Assembly: GCA_965227215.1 (NCBI GenBank)
Contig: OZ245729.1
Coordinates: 1,054,001-1,118,000 of the forward strand
DNA length: 64,000 nt
Source: Gracilimonas sp965227215
Lineage (GTDB): Bacteria > Bacteroidota > Rhodothermia > Balneolales > Balneolaceae
Direction of reading: 5' to 3'
Shown: positions 26,041 through 35,306 of the stretch, piece after piece
How the letters are laid out: every line of letters starts with the position of its first letter
How positions within the stretch are numbered: position 1 is the first letter of the stretch
Position numbers and translations under genes: made by a program
Notes under the pieces: model-generated
Seen by the model: only the letters and a program-made list of their open reading frames with translations
What the model was told of the DNA's origin: nothing
Databases searched by the model: none

Positions 26041-27873
26041 ATGTGTGGAATTGTAGGGTACATTGGTGATCAACAAGCCAGTAAAATCATTATTGACGGA
26101 CTCAAGAGGCTTGAATACAGAGGGTATGACTCTGCCGGATTAGCCGTCATAAATGGGGAACTGAAGATCAAAAAAGGAAAAGGGAAGGTTGCTTCTCTTG
26201 AGAAAATGATCACCCCTTCTGAGAATGGAACCATAGGAATTGGTCATACCCGGTGGGCTACTCATGGTGAACCTAATGACGTAAACTCTCACCCACACAC
26301 CGGACAAAACGGTAAGCTGGCTCTTGTTCATAATGGCATTATTGAGAACTATAACACTCTGAAAAAGAAGCTGAGCGATCAAGGATACACCTTTTATTCC
26401 GAAACGGACACCGAAGTCCTTACCAAACTGATTGAGAGTTTCCTTGAAAAAGATGCTTCAGACTTGAAGAAAGCCGTTCAACTGGCTTTGCACCAGGTGA
26501 ATGGAACATATGGTATCGCATTGGTGCATTCTGACTTTCCTGACCAAATAGTTGTGGCAAGAAAAGGGTCTCCTCTTCTGCTTGGTGTAGGAGAAGGCGA
26601 AATGCTAATCGCTTCTGATGCATCTGCCGTAGCTGCTTACACCGATAAAGTTATTTATCTGGATGACGGTGAAATCGCGGTCATTAGAAAAGATGATTAC
26701 ACTGTCGAATCCGCAGACCAAATTGAGCTCTCCAAAGAAATTCATGAATTGGCTTTGAGCCTTGAGGAAATAGAAAAAGGCGGATACGACCATTTCATGC
26801 TTAAAGAAATTTTTGAGCAACCCAAAGCCCTCTCCGATTGCCTGAGAGGAAGAATTAATGCTGAGGATGGTACGGTTACACTGGGCGGTATCGAAGGAAT
26901 TATGGATCAGCTGGTTAATGCTAACAGAATTATAATTGCAGCCTGTGGTACCAGCTGGCATTCGGGATTAGTGGGTGAATATTTGTTTGAGTATCTGGCC
27001 AAAGTTCCGGTTGAAGTAGAGTATGCCTCTGAATTTCGATACAAAGAACAGCTAATCGGGGAAGGTGATGTAATGATTGTGATTTCTCAGAGTGGAGAAA
27101 CGGCCGATACCCTTGCTGCTCTTCGAGAAGCAAAAGCTCGCGGAGCATTGGTTCTTGGAGTGGTTAATGTTGTGGGCTCCACCATTGCCAGAGAAACCGA
27201 TGCCGGAGTATATATCCATGCCGGACCCGAAATTGGTGTTGCATCTACCAAAGCCTTTACCGCTCAGGTTACCGTGCTCACTATGATGGCCATCAAGCTT
27301 GGACTCTACAAAAAAACCATTGACAATAAAGAAGCCAAAAAACTGATTGGTGAGTTATCTGAAATTCCATCTAAAATAGAAGAGATCTTAGAGCAAACCG
27401 ATGAGATCAAGGAAATTTCAAACCTGTTTTCTTATGCTCCTAATTTCCTTTATTTAGGACGTTCTTACAGTTTCCCTGTTGCTCTTGAAGGCGCGCTGAA
27501 ACTTAAAGAGATATCCTACATCCACGCAGAAGGGTATCCTGCAGCCGAAATGAAACACGGACCTATAGCACTGATTGATGAAATGATGCCGGTAGTTGTG
27601 ATTGCAGCCACACAGCATACCAATGATAAAATGATCAGCAACATAGAAGAGGTTAGAGCTCGTAAAGGAAGAATCATTGCCATTACTACCCCCGGAAATG
27701 AAGAAGTTGAAGAGTTGGCTGAGTTTAAATCTATCGTACCTGAAACAATGGATGTACTTTCACCATTACTGACGGTAATCCCTCTTCAATTGCTTTCATA
27801 CTACATTGCCGTTAACCGCGGTTGCAATGTCGACCAACCAAGAAACCTGGCCAAAAGCGTTACCGTTGAGTAA
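26041..27873 (+). CDS. glmS: Glutamine-fructose-6-phosphate aminotransferase GlmS
   Basis: 610 residues. N-terminal glutaminase with nucleophile Cys2 (MCGIVGYIG), RGYDSAGLA, HTRWATHG and NGIIENY; two SIS sugar isomerase domains (about 290-420 and 460-600, with CGTSWHSG, SQSGETADT, EGALKLKEISYIHAEGYPAAEMKHGP); C-terminal NVDQPRNLAKSVTVE. It makes glucosamine-6-phosphate, the first step to UDP-GlcNAc. No glmS ribozyme core is visible in the 108-bp leader, as expected outside Firmicutes. Confidence 0.97.
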   Translation: MCGIVGYIGDQQASKIIIDGLKRLEYRGYDSAGLAVINGELKIKKGKGKVASLEKMITPSENGTIGIGHTRWATHGEPNDVNSHPHTGQNGKLALVHNGIIENYNTLKKKLSDQGYTFYSETDTEVLTKLIESFLEKDASDLKKAVQLALHQVNGTYGIALVHSDFPDQIVVARKGSPLLLGVGEGEMLIASDASAVAAYTDKVIYLDDGEIAVIRKDDYTVESADQIELSKEIHELALSLEEIEKGGYDHFMLKEIFEQPKALSDCLRGRINAEDGTVTLGGIEGIMDQLVNANRIIIAACGTSWHSGLVGEYLFEYLAKVPVEVEYASEFRYKEQLIGEGDVMIVISQSGETADTLAALREAKARGALVLGVVNVVGSTIARETDAGVYIHAGPEIGVASTKAFTAQVTVLTMMAIKLGLYKKTIDNKEAKKLIGELSEIPSKIEEILEQTDEIKEISNLFSYAPNFLYLGRSYSFPVALEGALKLKEISYIHAEGYPAAEMKHGPIALIDEMMPVVVIAATQHTNDKMISNIEEVRARKGRIIAITTPGNEEVEELAEFKSIVPETMDVLSPLLTVIPLQLLSYYIAVNRGCNVDQPRNLAKSVTVE

Positions 27874-28275
27874 GAATCAGTTTGTGGATAACTCACTCAA
27901 TGGATTATCCACTACTTAAAAAGTACACGAATCATTGCCTGAAATAATCATTTTATAAAAATTTTCATTTCAATAACTGTGGATAACTTGACTTTTATCG
28001 TATAATTGCTTTCAATCCAATTCCTCTTGAGTTAGTAATAAATTAAAATGAGAAACTGGAAGGCTTTTATATTTAAAATCGTGGTACTTGTGCTGGTGGG
28101 CATAGTAATATTCACGGGGTGATTCACAACTACATTTATTCTTTTCTTTCCTTTTATCAGGCATGGGTATTCTGTGCATCTGAGAACTTCTTTTCAAAAA
28201 TACTCTCATTTTGAATACTTTATTTAAGAAAAGTTACCTACATTCGTTTCATTAAGTAAAAGGGACTATTGGTTT
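27874..28275. other. AT-rich intergenic region with three DnaA-box matches
   Basis: About 400 bp without a convincing gene. It holds two exact DnaA boxes read on the minus strand (TGTGGATAA at 27883-27891 and 27978-27986) and one single-mismatch box on the plus strand (TTATCCACT at 27905-27913). A very AT-rich stretch (about 27940-27976) lies between the second and third, like an unwinding element. This could be a replication origin or a DnaA-controlled site. The first two boxes also form an inverted repeat (8-bp arms, 13-base loop) and might only be a glmS-end hairpin. Only three boxes and no dnaA or dnaN nearby keep confidence moderate. Confidence 0.45.
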
Positions 28276-28623
28276 ATGGGTAAGATTGATCTGAGTTATC
28301 TGGAAAATATTACGGGGGGCGACAACGAAGTGATGGTAGAAATGATAGACCTCATGTTAGCTGAGACTCCCAAGCATATCGATAAGATCAAGCAGTCATA
28401 TAAAAAAGAAAACTGGAGGGAATTGAGAGCTGAATCCCACAAACTAAAGCCGATGTTTTTGTATGTCGGACTTACAGCCCTAAACGAAATTGCTCAGGAT
28501 TTAGAAAAATATGCCAAAGAAACGACCCACCTGGAATTAATCCCGCAATTAATAAATGAACTGGAAAAGGGATACTTGGAAGTAACTGATGAACTTAAAA
28601 ATAAAAAAGAAGAGCTAAGTTAA
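28276..28623 (+). CDS. Stand-alone histidine phosphotransfer (HPt) protein
   Basis: 115 residues, all helical, with the HPt signature AESHKLKPMFLYVGL (phospho-His about residue 55) followed by LNEIAQDLEKYAKE. HPt proteins shuttle phosphate between a hybrid kinase receiver and a response regulator. No kinase or receiver is adjacent, so its partners are elsewhere. The 3' end overlaps the end of the convergent acetyltransferase gene by 9 bp. Confidence 0.85.
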   Translation: MGKIDLSYLENITGGDNEVMVEMIDLMLAETPKHIDKIKQSYKKENWRELRAESHKLKPMFLYVGLTALNEIAQDLEKYAKETTHLELIPQLINELEKGYLEVTDELKNKKEELS

Positions 28624-29055
28624 CACCATCTGCAGGTGGTCGATGCCATCTACCACATATACCTCTCCCTCTGCCACAAAACCAAAACTACTGTAATACT
28701 CTTCCAAAGCTGCCTGTGCTTCGATGCGTATTGGCTTCATGTTACATAGTTCGATTCCTTTTTTGATAAGTGTTTCGCCTAACCCGGTTCCTCTGAACTC
28801 CGAATCAACAACTATCCGACCCATGTTGGCTTCATTCTTATACTTCACTCCAAAAGGAAAAATCCGAAGGTATGCAGCCAGCTTATCTCCTTCATATATC
28901 ATCAGGTGTTCCGCTCTGGAATCGGCCCCATCAATATCCTCGTAAAAACATTGTTGTTCTATTATAAAAACGTTTTGTCTAAGCCGGAGAATATCCTGTA
29001 GCTGAGCGGAGGAGAGTTCTTCAAATGATTTATATATTGTTTCCATCCAATCCAT
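28615..29055 (-). CDS. GNAT acetyltransferase, ElaA-like
   Basis: 146 residues. The N-terminal half fits ElaA (LQDILRLRQNVFIIEQQCFYEDIDGAD...HLMIYEGDKLAAYLRIFPFG), and the acetyl-CoA loop is GRIVVDSEFRGTGLGETLIKKGIELC. Substrate unknown. A start three codons downstream (METIYKSFEEL) is also possible. Divergent from the small membrane protein gene at 29126. Confidence 0.85.
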   Translation of the reverse strand: MDWMETIYKSFEELSSAQLQDILRLRQNVFIIEQQCFYEDIDGADSRAEHLMIYEGDKLAAYLRIFPFGVKYKNEANMGRIVVDSEFRGTGLGETLIKKGIELCNMKPIRIEAQAALEEYYSSFGFVAEGEVYVVDGIDHLQMVLT

Positions 29056-29125
29056 TTTCCCTGAATGTAACCATTTTGCAGTCGGGTTCGTACAGCAAGG
29101 CTACTTTTAACAAAATTACACCGAT

Positions 29126-29455
29126 ATGATTTGGGCCTGGTTATTAAATAGTATTTCCATTTACGCAACAGCAAGCTTACTCAAAGGAGTTGAAATTAAA
29201 AATTTTTGGAGTGCTGTTTTTGTAGCCGCTCTTCTTGCCATCATTAATGTGTTTGTAAAGCCGATTTTATTAATTCTGAGCTTACCAATAACAATACTCA
29301 CTTTTGGTCTCTTTGTATGGGTGATCAATGCTGCCCTCATCATGCTGGTTGACGCCATGGTTGAAGGTTTCAAGGTAAAAAGTTTTGGCTGGGCACTGGC
29401 GTTCGGGCTGGTGATGTCTTTAATCAGCTGGGCTTTGTTTAATCTATTTGGCTAA
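29126..29455 (+). CDS. Small membrane protein, phage-holin-4/YvlD family
   Basis: 109 residues with about four membrane helices (1-20, 28-50, 52-75, 88-108) and the family-type segment AALLAIINVFVKPILLILSLPITILTFGLF...NAALIMLVDAMV. Members of PF04020 are named holin-like from an old match but are generally chromosomal membrane proteins of unknown function. There is no phage context here. Followed by a good terminator. Confidence 0.8.
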   Translation: MIWAWLLNSISIYATASLLKGVEIKNFWSAVFVAALLAIINVFVKPILLILSLPITILTFGLFVWVINAALIMLVDAMVEGFKVKSFGWALAFGLVMSLISWALFNLFG

Positions 29456-29480
29456 TCAAAGTATTATTGTTACTAAATTA

Positions 29481-29510
29481 AAAAAGGCTGCCCGTAAGAC
29501 AGCCTTTTTT
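29481..29510. terminator. Bidirectional intrinsic terminator
   Basis: AAAAAGGCTG and CAGCCTTTTT form a 10-bp perfect stem with a 9-base loop, flanked by A and T tracts on both sides. It serves the convergent YvlD-like gene (plus) and the isocitrate dehydrogenase gene (minus). Confidence 0.88.
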
Positions 29511-29532
29511 AATTTCTATATGTCACCTTCTA

Positions 29533-30543
29533 TCAAATGTTGTCACACACAGCTTGTGTAAAGGTCGATGTAGTTCCTTCACCGCCAATGTCTGGTGTGC
29601 AATATACTTTCTTCTCTACCAATGTTTTGTACACTGCTTTCCTGATGTTTTCGGCAATCTGCTTTTGGTCGATATGCTCCAGCATCATTAATGAAGAAAA
29701 CAACAGAGCCATTGGGTTGGCTACATTCTTTCCAACAATATCAGGAGCAGAACCGTGAACGGCTTCAAACATAGCGGCATCGTCACCAATGTTTGCGGCT
29801 CCGGTTACTCCAAGTCCACCCACTAAGCCTGATGCCAAATCAGACAGAATATCTCCAAAGAGATTGGTGGTTACTACAACATCAAATTGCTGGGGGTGAA
29901 GTACCATTTGCATGGCCATGTTATCGACAATCAGGTCCTGAAATTCAATGTCCTTATATTCCTTAGCTATTTTTCTCCCAACTTCCAGAAATAGTCCGGT
30001 CGTCAGCTTAAGAATATTAGCTTTGTGAATGAGGGTGACTTTCTTTCGCTCATTCTTTACGGCATAATCAAAAGCAGCCCGGATAATTTTTTCACTGGCT
30101 TCTTCCGTTACAACGGCAATAGCCTCTGCGTGCTTCTTGTTATCTGCTTCCTCAATCCATTCCTCTTTACCAATGTACAATCCTTGGGTGTTTTCACGAA
30201 AAAGCACCATGTCCACCCCTCTAAAAGGACTGTCGATACTAGGCAGCGTGCGCGCAGGCCTGATGTTACTGTACAAGTTGAATTTTTGACGAAGCGCCAC
30301 ATTCACAGATCTGAAGCCGGATCCAACGGGTGTAGTCAATGGCCCTTTCAGTGATATCCGGTGCTCATCCAGAGCTTCGATAGTTTCTTCAGGAAGTGGG
30401 TTCCCGGATTCCTCGTAGGCTTTTAGTCCGGCCGAGCACTCAATCCAATTTATCTCGGCTCCTGCTTCTTTCAGAATAGTAGTTACGGAGCTAGTGATCT
30501 CCGCCCCGATTCCATCACCGGGGATTAGCACAACATTTTTCAT
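29533..30543 (-). CDS. NAD-dependent isocitrate dehydrogenase-type enzyme
   Basis: 336 residues of the isocitrate/isopropylmalate dehydrogenase family, short bacterial/mitochondrial NAD type. Substrate-loop GSGFRSVNVALRQKFNLYSNIRPARTLP, with Ser and Asn at the positions typical of isocitrate rather than isopropylmalate enzymes. ENTQGLYIGKEE carries the catalytic Tyr; the metal aspartates sit in NLFGDILSDLASGLVGGLG, and the nucleotide loop is HGSAPDIVGKNVANP. Isopropylmalate or homoisocitrate dehydrogenase cannot be fully excluded, but no leu or lys genes are near. Monocistronic. Confidence 0.85.
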   Translation of the reverse strand: MKNVVLIPGDGIGAEITSSVTTILKEAGAEINWIECSAGLKAYEESGNPLPEETIEALDEHRISLKGPLTTPVGSGFRSVNVALRQKFNLYSNIRPARTLPSIDSPFRGVDMVLFRENTQGLYIGKEEWIEEADNKKHAEAIAVVTEEASEKIIRAAFDYAVKNERKKVTLIHKANILKLTTGLFLEVGRKIAKEYKDIEFQDLIVDNMAMQMVLHPQQFDVVVTTNLFGDILSDLASGLVGGLGVTGAANIGDDAAMFEAVHGSAPDIVGKNVANPMALLFSSLMMLEHIDQKQIAENIRKAVYKTLVEKKVYCTPDIGGEGTTSTFTQAVCDNI

Positions 30544-30671
30544 TTATTAATCGGTATTTGTCTTCAAGATTTTTGAACCGTAAATATACCGATATAAACT
30601 CCCAAATGTGAGTACTGCTTAGTTTTGGGAATGAAAGCCGGCTGCTTCAGCTTTTACTTATCAAAAAACAG

Positions 30672-32096
30672 ATGAAGAGATCCCTTATTTGGTTTAGAAA
30701 TGATCTTCGCTTACACGATAATGAAGCCTTGGCAAAAGCTTCACAGGCTGAGCAGATTTTACCCGTTTATATTTTTGACCCCAGACATTTTGAGACTACA
30801 TCATTTGGCTTTCCAAAAACCGGCTCACACCGGGCAAGGTTCTTGCTGGAATCCCTGGCAAATCTTAAATCGAACCTAAAAAAGCACTCCCTTGATCTGG
30901 TTTTAAGAATGGGTCAGCCTGAAGATGTTTTGCCTGAGCTTATGTCGGAGTATGAAATCGACCTCGCTTTTACTCACAAAGAAATTACCCGTGAGGAAAT
31001 CGACGTTGAGGAAGCCATCAAAGGTTCTGTTGGTGATAAGCTGAGCTTTGTTTGGGGTAGTACGCTCTTTCATATTAACGACATAGCCTTTTCGAAGAAT
31101 GAAATTCCAGATGTTTTCACGCAATTCAGAAAGAAGACAGAAAAGCAGTCGGATGTAAGAAAAGAGCATGAGTTTCGTAAAGAGGTTGATTTGGTTAAAA
31201 AAGTTGATAGCGCCCAAATGCCCACCCTTCAGGATCTTGGACTTGAACCAACAGAATATGATGATAGGGCTGTATTAGATTTTAAAGGCGGTGAAGATGA
31301 AGCTTTACTGCGAATGCAGGATTATTTTTGGGATAAAGACCAGCTTAAAAATTATAAATATACCAGAAACGGCTTGCTTGGAGCTGACTATTCCTCAAAA
31401 TTTTCCCCCTGGTTGGCTAATGGGTGCCTTTCTCCACGAAGAATTTATTGGGAAATAAAGAAATATGAAGAAGAGCGTATAAGTAACGTCTCTACCTACT
31501 GGATGATATTTGAATTGATCTGGAGAGATTATTTCCGGTTCTCGGCCTGGAAACATGGAGATAAACTATTCTGGCAATCAGGCATTCAAAACAAAGAAAG
31601 AGCATGGAGAACCAATCGTAAAGATTTTAAAAAATGGGCTGAAGGTAACACCGGAATTCCTTTTATTGATGCTAACATGCGTGAATTAAACGCAACCGGT
31701 TACATGAGTAATCGTGGCCGGCAGAATGTAGCGAGTTTCCTTGCCCAAAATCTGAATATAGATTGGAGGATGGGCGCTGAATACTTCGAATCGTTATTGC
31801 TGGATTATGACCCTTGCAGCAATTACGGAAATTGGGCTTACAACTCAACAGTTGGTCACGATCCAAGAAACCGCTATTTCAATATTATCAATCAGGCTGA
31901 AAAGTACGATAAGAAAGGAGATTACGTTCGTGATTGGATTCCGGAACTTGCAAGAGTGCCCAAAGAATTTATCCACGAACCGTACAAAATGAATTCCGAA
32001 CAACAAACGTTACATTGCGTAGAGATTGGAGTTTCGTATCCAAAGCCGATGATAAACCTTGAGGAAAGTTATGAAGAAATCAAAGCAAGAGAATAA
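30672..32096 (+). CDS. Cryptochrome/photolyase, DASH type
   Basis: 474 residues. N-terminal antenna-binding Rossmann domain (RSLIWFRNDLRLHDNEAL), C-terminal FAD domain with YKYTRNGLLGADYSSKFSPWLANGCLSPRRIYWEI, FELIWRDYFRF, GIPFIDANMRELNATGYMSNRGRQNVASFLAQNLNIDWRMGAEYFESLLLDYDPCSNYGNWAYNSTVGHDPR. The TGLLG/SPWLA pattern and the RQNVASFL segment fit CRY-DASH, which repairs cyclobutane dimers in single-stranded DNA with FAD and methenyltetrahydrofolate. It is light-dependent, which suits a surface-water organism. Confidence 0.92.
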   Translation: MKRSLIWFRNDLRLHDNEALAKASQAEQILPVYIFDPRHFETTSFGFPKTGSHRARFLLESLANLKSNLKKHSLDLVLRMGQPEDVLPELMSEYEIDLAFTHKEITREEIDVEEAIKGSVGDKLSFVWGSTLFHINDIAFSKNEIPDVFTQFRKKTEKQSDVRKEHEFRKEVDLVKKVDSAQMPTLQDLGLEPTEYDDRAVLDFKGGEDEALLRMQDYFWDKDQLKNYKYTRNGLLGADYSSKFSPWLANGCLSPRRIYWEIKKYEEERISNVSTYWMIFELIWRDYFRFSAWKHGDKLFWQSGIQNKERAWRTNRKDFKKWAEGNTGIPFIDANMRELNATGYMSNRGRQNVASFLAQNLNIDWRMGAEYFESLLLDYDPCSNYGNWAYNSTVGHDPRNRYFNIINQAEKYDKKGDYVRDWIPELARVPKEFIHEPYKMNSEQQTLHCVEIGVSYPKPMINLEESYEEIKARE

Positions 32097-32331
32097 AAGC
32101 CGTATCCTTCCGATGAAAAAAAATCGAGGTCAACAAGACCCGGTATCGCCAACTGAGGTAACTAAAAACCTGTTTACCGATGTTTGGAAAGACCATGTTG
32201 ACGAAGTACGAACTATGGCCGGAGAGTTGCAAAGCGAAAAGCTGGCAAGTATAACGCGAAAAGCCAAAGCCGTCGTCCTCAGGCAAACTAAAAACCCTGG
32301 ACGGTTATCCCTGCTCAAAAGCGATGACTAA
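32059..32331 (+). CDS. Small basic hypothetical protein at the end of the photolyase gene
   Basis: A 90-codon frame overlaps the photolyase end in another frame; possible starts are 32059, 32071 or 32113 (the last lies outside the photolyase gene). The product is Lys/Arg-rich and hydrophilic (PVSPTEVTKNLFTDVWKDHVDEVRTMAGELQSEKLASITRKAKAVVL), with no motif I recognise. It is the only frame filling the gap to the convergent SDR gene, which is the main support for its being real. Confidence 0.45.
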   Translation: MRKVMKKSKQENKSRILPMKKNRGQQDPVSPTEVTKNLFTDVWKDHVDEVRTMAGELQSEKLASITRKAKAVVLRQTKNPGRLSLLKSDD

Positions 32332-32350
32332 GATAAGGAAGAACTAAAAA

Positions 32351-33067
32351 TTAGAGCCGATCCCAAACCCATTCGGGAACCAGCTTGGCAACCCATGCCA
32401 ATAACTGCCAGCGCTTGGTAACGTATACGTAATTTTTCTTCTTTTCTATGCCGGTTATCATCTGGCTTACTGCTTTTTCTACCGAGGCAACCCAAAACAT
32501 ACCTTTTGCCCGTTCAGTCATCTCCGTCCACACATAACCGGGGCGAATTTCAGTAATCGTAATATCAGCATCCATTCGTTTAGCTTTTTGCCGATAGCCT
32601 TTCATATAATTTGAAATGAAATGCTTGGATGCGGTGTATGCAGCTGCACGGTGATGAGCCAAAAGCGCTGCCATGGAAGACATCCCTACTATGTGCCCGC
32701 TTTTTCGATTTCTGAAATAATCCATCGCAAAATGACAGCCATGTGCAAAAGCCAGCGCATTTACTTCTATCAATTTTGATTCTGCTTCCCAGGGGGGCAA
32801 CATCTGAATACGACCAATACCCGCATTCAAAATCATTATATCCATTCCGCCCATTTCTTCGATCAGGCTGTTATATACTTCTTCAGCTTTATCGTGATTG
32901 GTTACATCCAGCGACTTGATGAATGCGAGGTCTCCGATTTCATCTTTCAGCTCTTGCAGCCGCTCTGTTCGCCTTCCCATTAAGCCGACCTTATGCCCTT
33001 TTGACGAGAGTTGAAGAGCAAGTTCTTTGCCGATTCCTGAAGTGGCGCCGGTGATTAGGATATTCAT
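32351..33067 (-). CDS. Short-chain dehydrogenase/reductase
   Basis: 238 residues, classical SDR: cofactor motif TGATSGIGKELA (about 6-17), an Arg at the end of strand 2 (GRRTERL) favouring NADP, NAGIGR, active-site Ser in GMSSMAALL and YTASK catalytic Tyr/Lys (about 144-148). Substrate unknown. Its start overlaps the stop of the TolC-like gene by four bases, so it is the last gene of a four-gene operon; its link to efflux is not obvious. Confidence 0.88.
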   Translation of the reverse strand: MNILITGATSGIGKELALQLSSKGHKVGLMGRRTERLQELKDEIGDLAFIKSLDVTNHDKAEEVYNSLIEEMGGMDIMILNAGIGRIQMLPPWEAESKLIEVNALAFAHGCHFAMDYFRNRKSGHIVGMSSMAALLAHHRAAAYTASKHFISNYMKGYRQKAKRMDADITITEIRPGYVWTEMTERAKGMFWVASVEKAVSQMITGIEKKKNYVYVTKRWQLLAWVAKLVPEWVWDRL

Positions 33068-34302
33068 TCTATGAGCATTAAGTCTTCTGACAAATAATTC
33101 GTTAGCGGACTCTTTGTGAGTGCATCATAAGTATAAAGAAAATCGACAAACTGTGATAATACGCGGAATTTAGATTTCAGTATCACTTCGTTTAATTTGG
33201 CAATGCCTTCCTGTAAATCAAGAACAGTCAACGGATCAAAATCTTCGCTATTAGCCAGGTTGTTTTCCATCGCCTTCAAGTTCAACTCTTCCACTTTTTC
33301 AAGCATAAGCCGATGCTGGTCAATCAGGTTTTTCAGGTGCTCATATTCCCTGATTTTATTTAGTGAATCACGGTACTGGGCAAATTCAAGCTCTCCTTCC
33401 AACTCCAGCTCGTCCAGCTTTCTTTCTGCTATCTGAGGCTTATTGTCTTTGAATATGGGTAGAGTAAGTCCAACCGAAAACCCATAATTCGATTCTTTAT
33501 TGGTAAATGGGAAGTACTCAAGCTGAGCATATCCAATATCAAAATCCGCTTTCTCAACTCTTCCTTCTTGTCTTGCAACTTCAACTTGTTGCGAAATAAG
33601 ATCTAATTCTACTGCAGGGTTTGAACCGGTTGCAATTCTATTTGCTCGTTCGGCAATGGTTTCTACTTTGATAAGTGCAAAATCTTCCCAATCCAGGTTG
33701 CCAATATCAAGGATCAGTTCCACCTCAACCTTTACCTGATTTAATTCTACGAGTGCTTCCTCGAGTTTTTCAATAGCTTCAACCTGATCTAATTTTGCCT
33801 CGGAATAATCTTTACCATCAAAGAGCTCACTTTGCAAATTCTGTTCCATGATATTGGCCTTTCGCGAAATGATATCCAGCCGCTTTTGCACCCGATCTGC
33901 CAAATGCAGATTATAAAAATATTCCACAGCCAGCTCATACCTCACAAATAAATTCTCTTTGAACTCGAGCCTCTTTTGCAGCTCCAGTTCTTTTCGGGTG
34001 GCATTAAAGAATGCATTATTGCGACGTATTCTCCACGGATTGCCTGGCCTGAACCGCAACGCATACTGTAAATCTTCATAAGTTTGGTCATCATTACCAA
34101 CCCGAAGCTCAATTTCATCTATAACCGGGAAGCGATAATTTCGGGGTTTCAGGAAGGCCTTTTGCGCATCGAAATGAGCGGTATTTCGATCTTCAAAAGC
34201 AGTCAGTAAAAAATCTGACACTGATTGCTGTGCCCTCAAATCGTTAGAGTAGAAAAGTAACAACCACACGGTTGCCGATAGAATTAAGAAAAGAGTTCTC
34301 AT
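33064..34302 (-). CDS. TolC-like outer membrane efflux protein
   Basis: 412 residues. After a signal peptide ending near LRAQQ the protein is mainly long amphipathic alpha helices (RLEFKENLFVRYELAVEYFYNLHLADRVQKRLDIISRK, IEKLEEALVELNQVKVEVELILD) with short beta hairpins such as SNYGFSVGLTLPIFKDNKPQIA, the architecture of TolC family trimers. It follows the HlyD-like adaptor with a four-base overlap. No inner membrane ABC or RND pump is in the operon. Confidence 0.75.
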   Translation of the reverse strand: MRTLFLILSATVWLLLFYSNDLRAQQSVSDFLLTAFEDRNTAHFDAQKAFLKPRNYRFPVIDEIELRVGNDDQTYEDLQYALRFRPGNPWRIRRNNAFFNATRKELELQKRLEFKENLFVRYELAVEYFYNLHLADRVQKRLDIISRKANIMEQNLQSELFDGKDYSEAKLDQVEAIEKLEEALVELNQVKVEVELILDIGNLDWEDFALIKVETIAERANRIATGSNPAVELDLISQQVEVARQEGRVEKADFDIGYAQLEYFPFTNKESNYGFSVGLTLPIFKDNKPQIAERKLDELELEGELEFAQYRDSLNKIREYEHLKNLIDQHRLMLEKVEELNLKAMENNLANSEDFDPLTVLDLQEGIAKLNEVILKSKFRVLSQFVDFLYTYDALTKSPLTNYLSEDLMLIE

Positions 34303-35294
34303 CTTATGATAATTTTCTCTCCAACCGGTAACTCGTTGGTTTCCGGTATTTCAATAAAAACTTCCAGGCCAAATGTTTGTATGGTAGTTGTTTTTTGGAG
34401 CACCTCAGGTAATAGTACTACCGAACCGAAGCCAATAATAGAACCTGTGGTTTGAAGCTCAGGGTGTTCCATAGAACGAACCGTCACCTGCTGTCCCAGC
34501 CGTTGATCCCGGTCTTTCTTGCCCACCAGGTACCCTACCACCGAAGTGGGGTTGACCGGATTAATCGAAATCAGTGAAGTAAATTCCTGAACCTGTTCAT
34601 TCGGTTTGATGTACACATTCTCTATTACGCCGGGGAAGGTTGCATACTTATTCAAATTCCGGTCTTCCTGCATTTTCCAGTTAAGCTCCTGCCTGGCCAG
34701 CTCGATCTTAGCCTCCAGCTGAGACTGATCAAAAGTATGATCTTGTTTTAAATCAGTAATTTGAATATTCACAGCCTCCAGTTCGAGTTCACCTTTTTGG
34801 CGAATGGATTTAATCTGAAGTTGAAGAGTACCTAAAGAATCATCCTGAAGATTCGTAGTCCTATTCTCTAATATTGAATCCGTCAGTGACCGGTTTAACT
34901 GAATACGGCGCTGCAAGAGTTTAACTTCATTCTCAATTTCATTCCGAATGATCCTTTTCTGAGATTCCAACAGCTCCAGTTCTGATTCCAGCAGTTTTTG
35001 TTGCTCTGCCTTTTGCGATTCGTAAATCTCCAGTTCTTTTCGAAGCTGTTCTATTTCCAGATTTAGCTGCGGACTCTCCAATTCCACCAGAATCTCACCC
35101 GGCTCTACCGTTTGTCCGGGCACCACATGTACATTTTTAACAACAGCCGGTTTCTCAATATTAATGTTGTACACCTTGGAATATGTAACTCCTACAAACG
35201 ACTTGCTCCCTTTAAAGAATTGGGAGTTCACTGCAAACAGTCCGGCAAACAACAGCGCTATAAACAGATAAAAGGAATTTATTTTCTTGAACAT
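34299..35294 (-). CDS. HlyD/MFP-family periplasmic adaptor
   Basis: 331 residues: an N-terminal anchor (about 7-25), a lipoyl-like half (VVKNVHVVPGQTVEPGEILVELESPQLNLEI), a long coiled coil (about 75-215), the second lipoyl half (TFPGVIENVYIKPNEQVQEFTSLISI) and a beta-barrel (VGKKDRDQRLGQQVTVRSMEH). This is a membrane fusion protein that should bridge an inner membrane component to the TolC-like protein encoded next. 12 bp downstream of the DUF4956 gene. Confidence 0.85.
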   Translation of the reverse strand: MFKKINSFYLFIALLFAGLFAVNSQFFKGSKSFVGVTYSKVYNINIEKPAVVKNVHVVPGQTVEPGEILVELESPQLNLEIEQLRKELEIYESQKAEQQKLLESELELLESQKRIIRNEIENEVKLLQRRIQLNRSLTDSILENRTTNLQDDSLGTLQLQIKSIRQKGELELEAVNIQITDLKQDHTFDQSQLEAKIELARQELNWKMQEDRNLNKYATFPGVIENVYIKPNEQVQEFTSLISINPVNPTSVVGYLVGKKDRDQRLGQQVTVRSMEHPELQTTGSIIGFGSVVLLPEVLQKTTTIQTFGLEVFIEIPETNELPVGEKIIIR

Positions 35295-35306
35295 GATTCC
35301 TCCGAC

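Noticed and set aside
28012..28209. 65-codon minus-strand frame in the glmS-HPt spacer
   Set aside because: The product is Lys/His/Tyr-rich with no recognisable motif or ribosome site, in an AT-rich region. I left it as intergenic.
29126..29455. Holin as a prophage remnant
   Set aside because: No other phage genes are nearby. The family is usually chromosomal despite its name.
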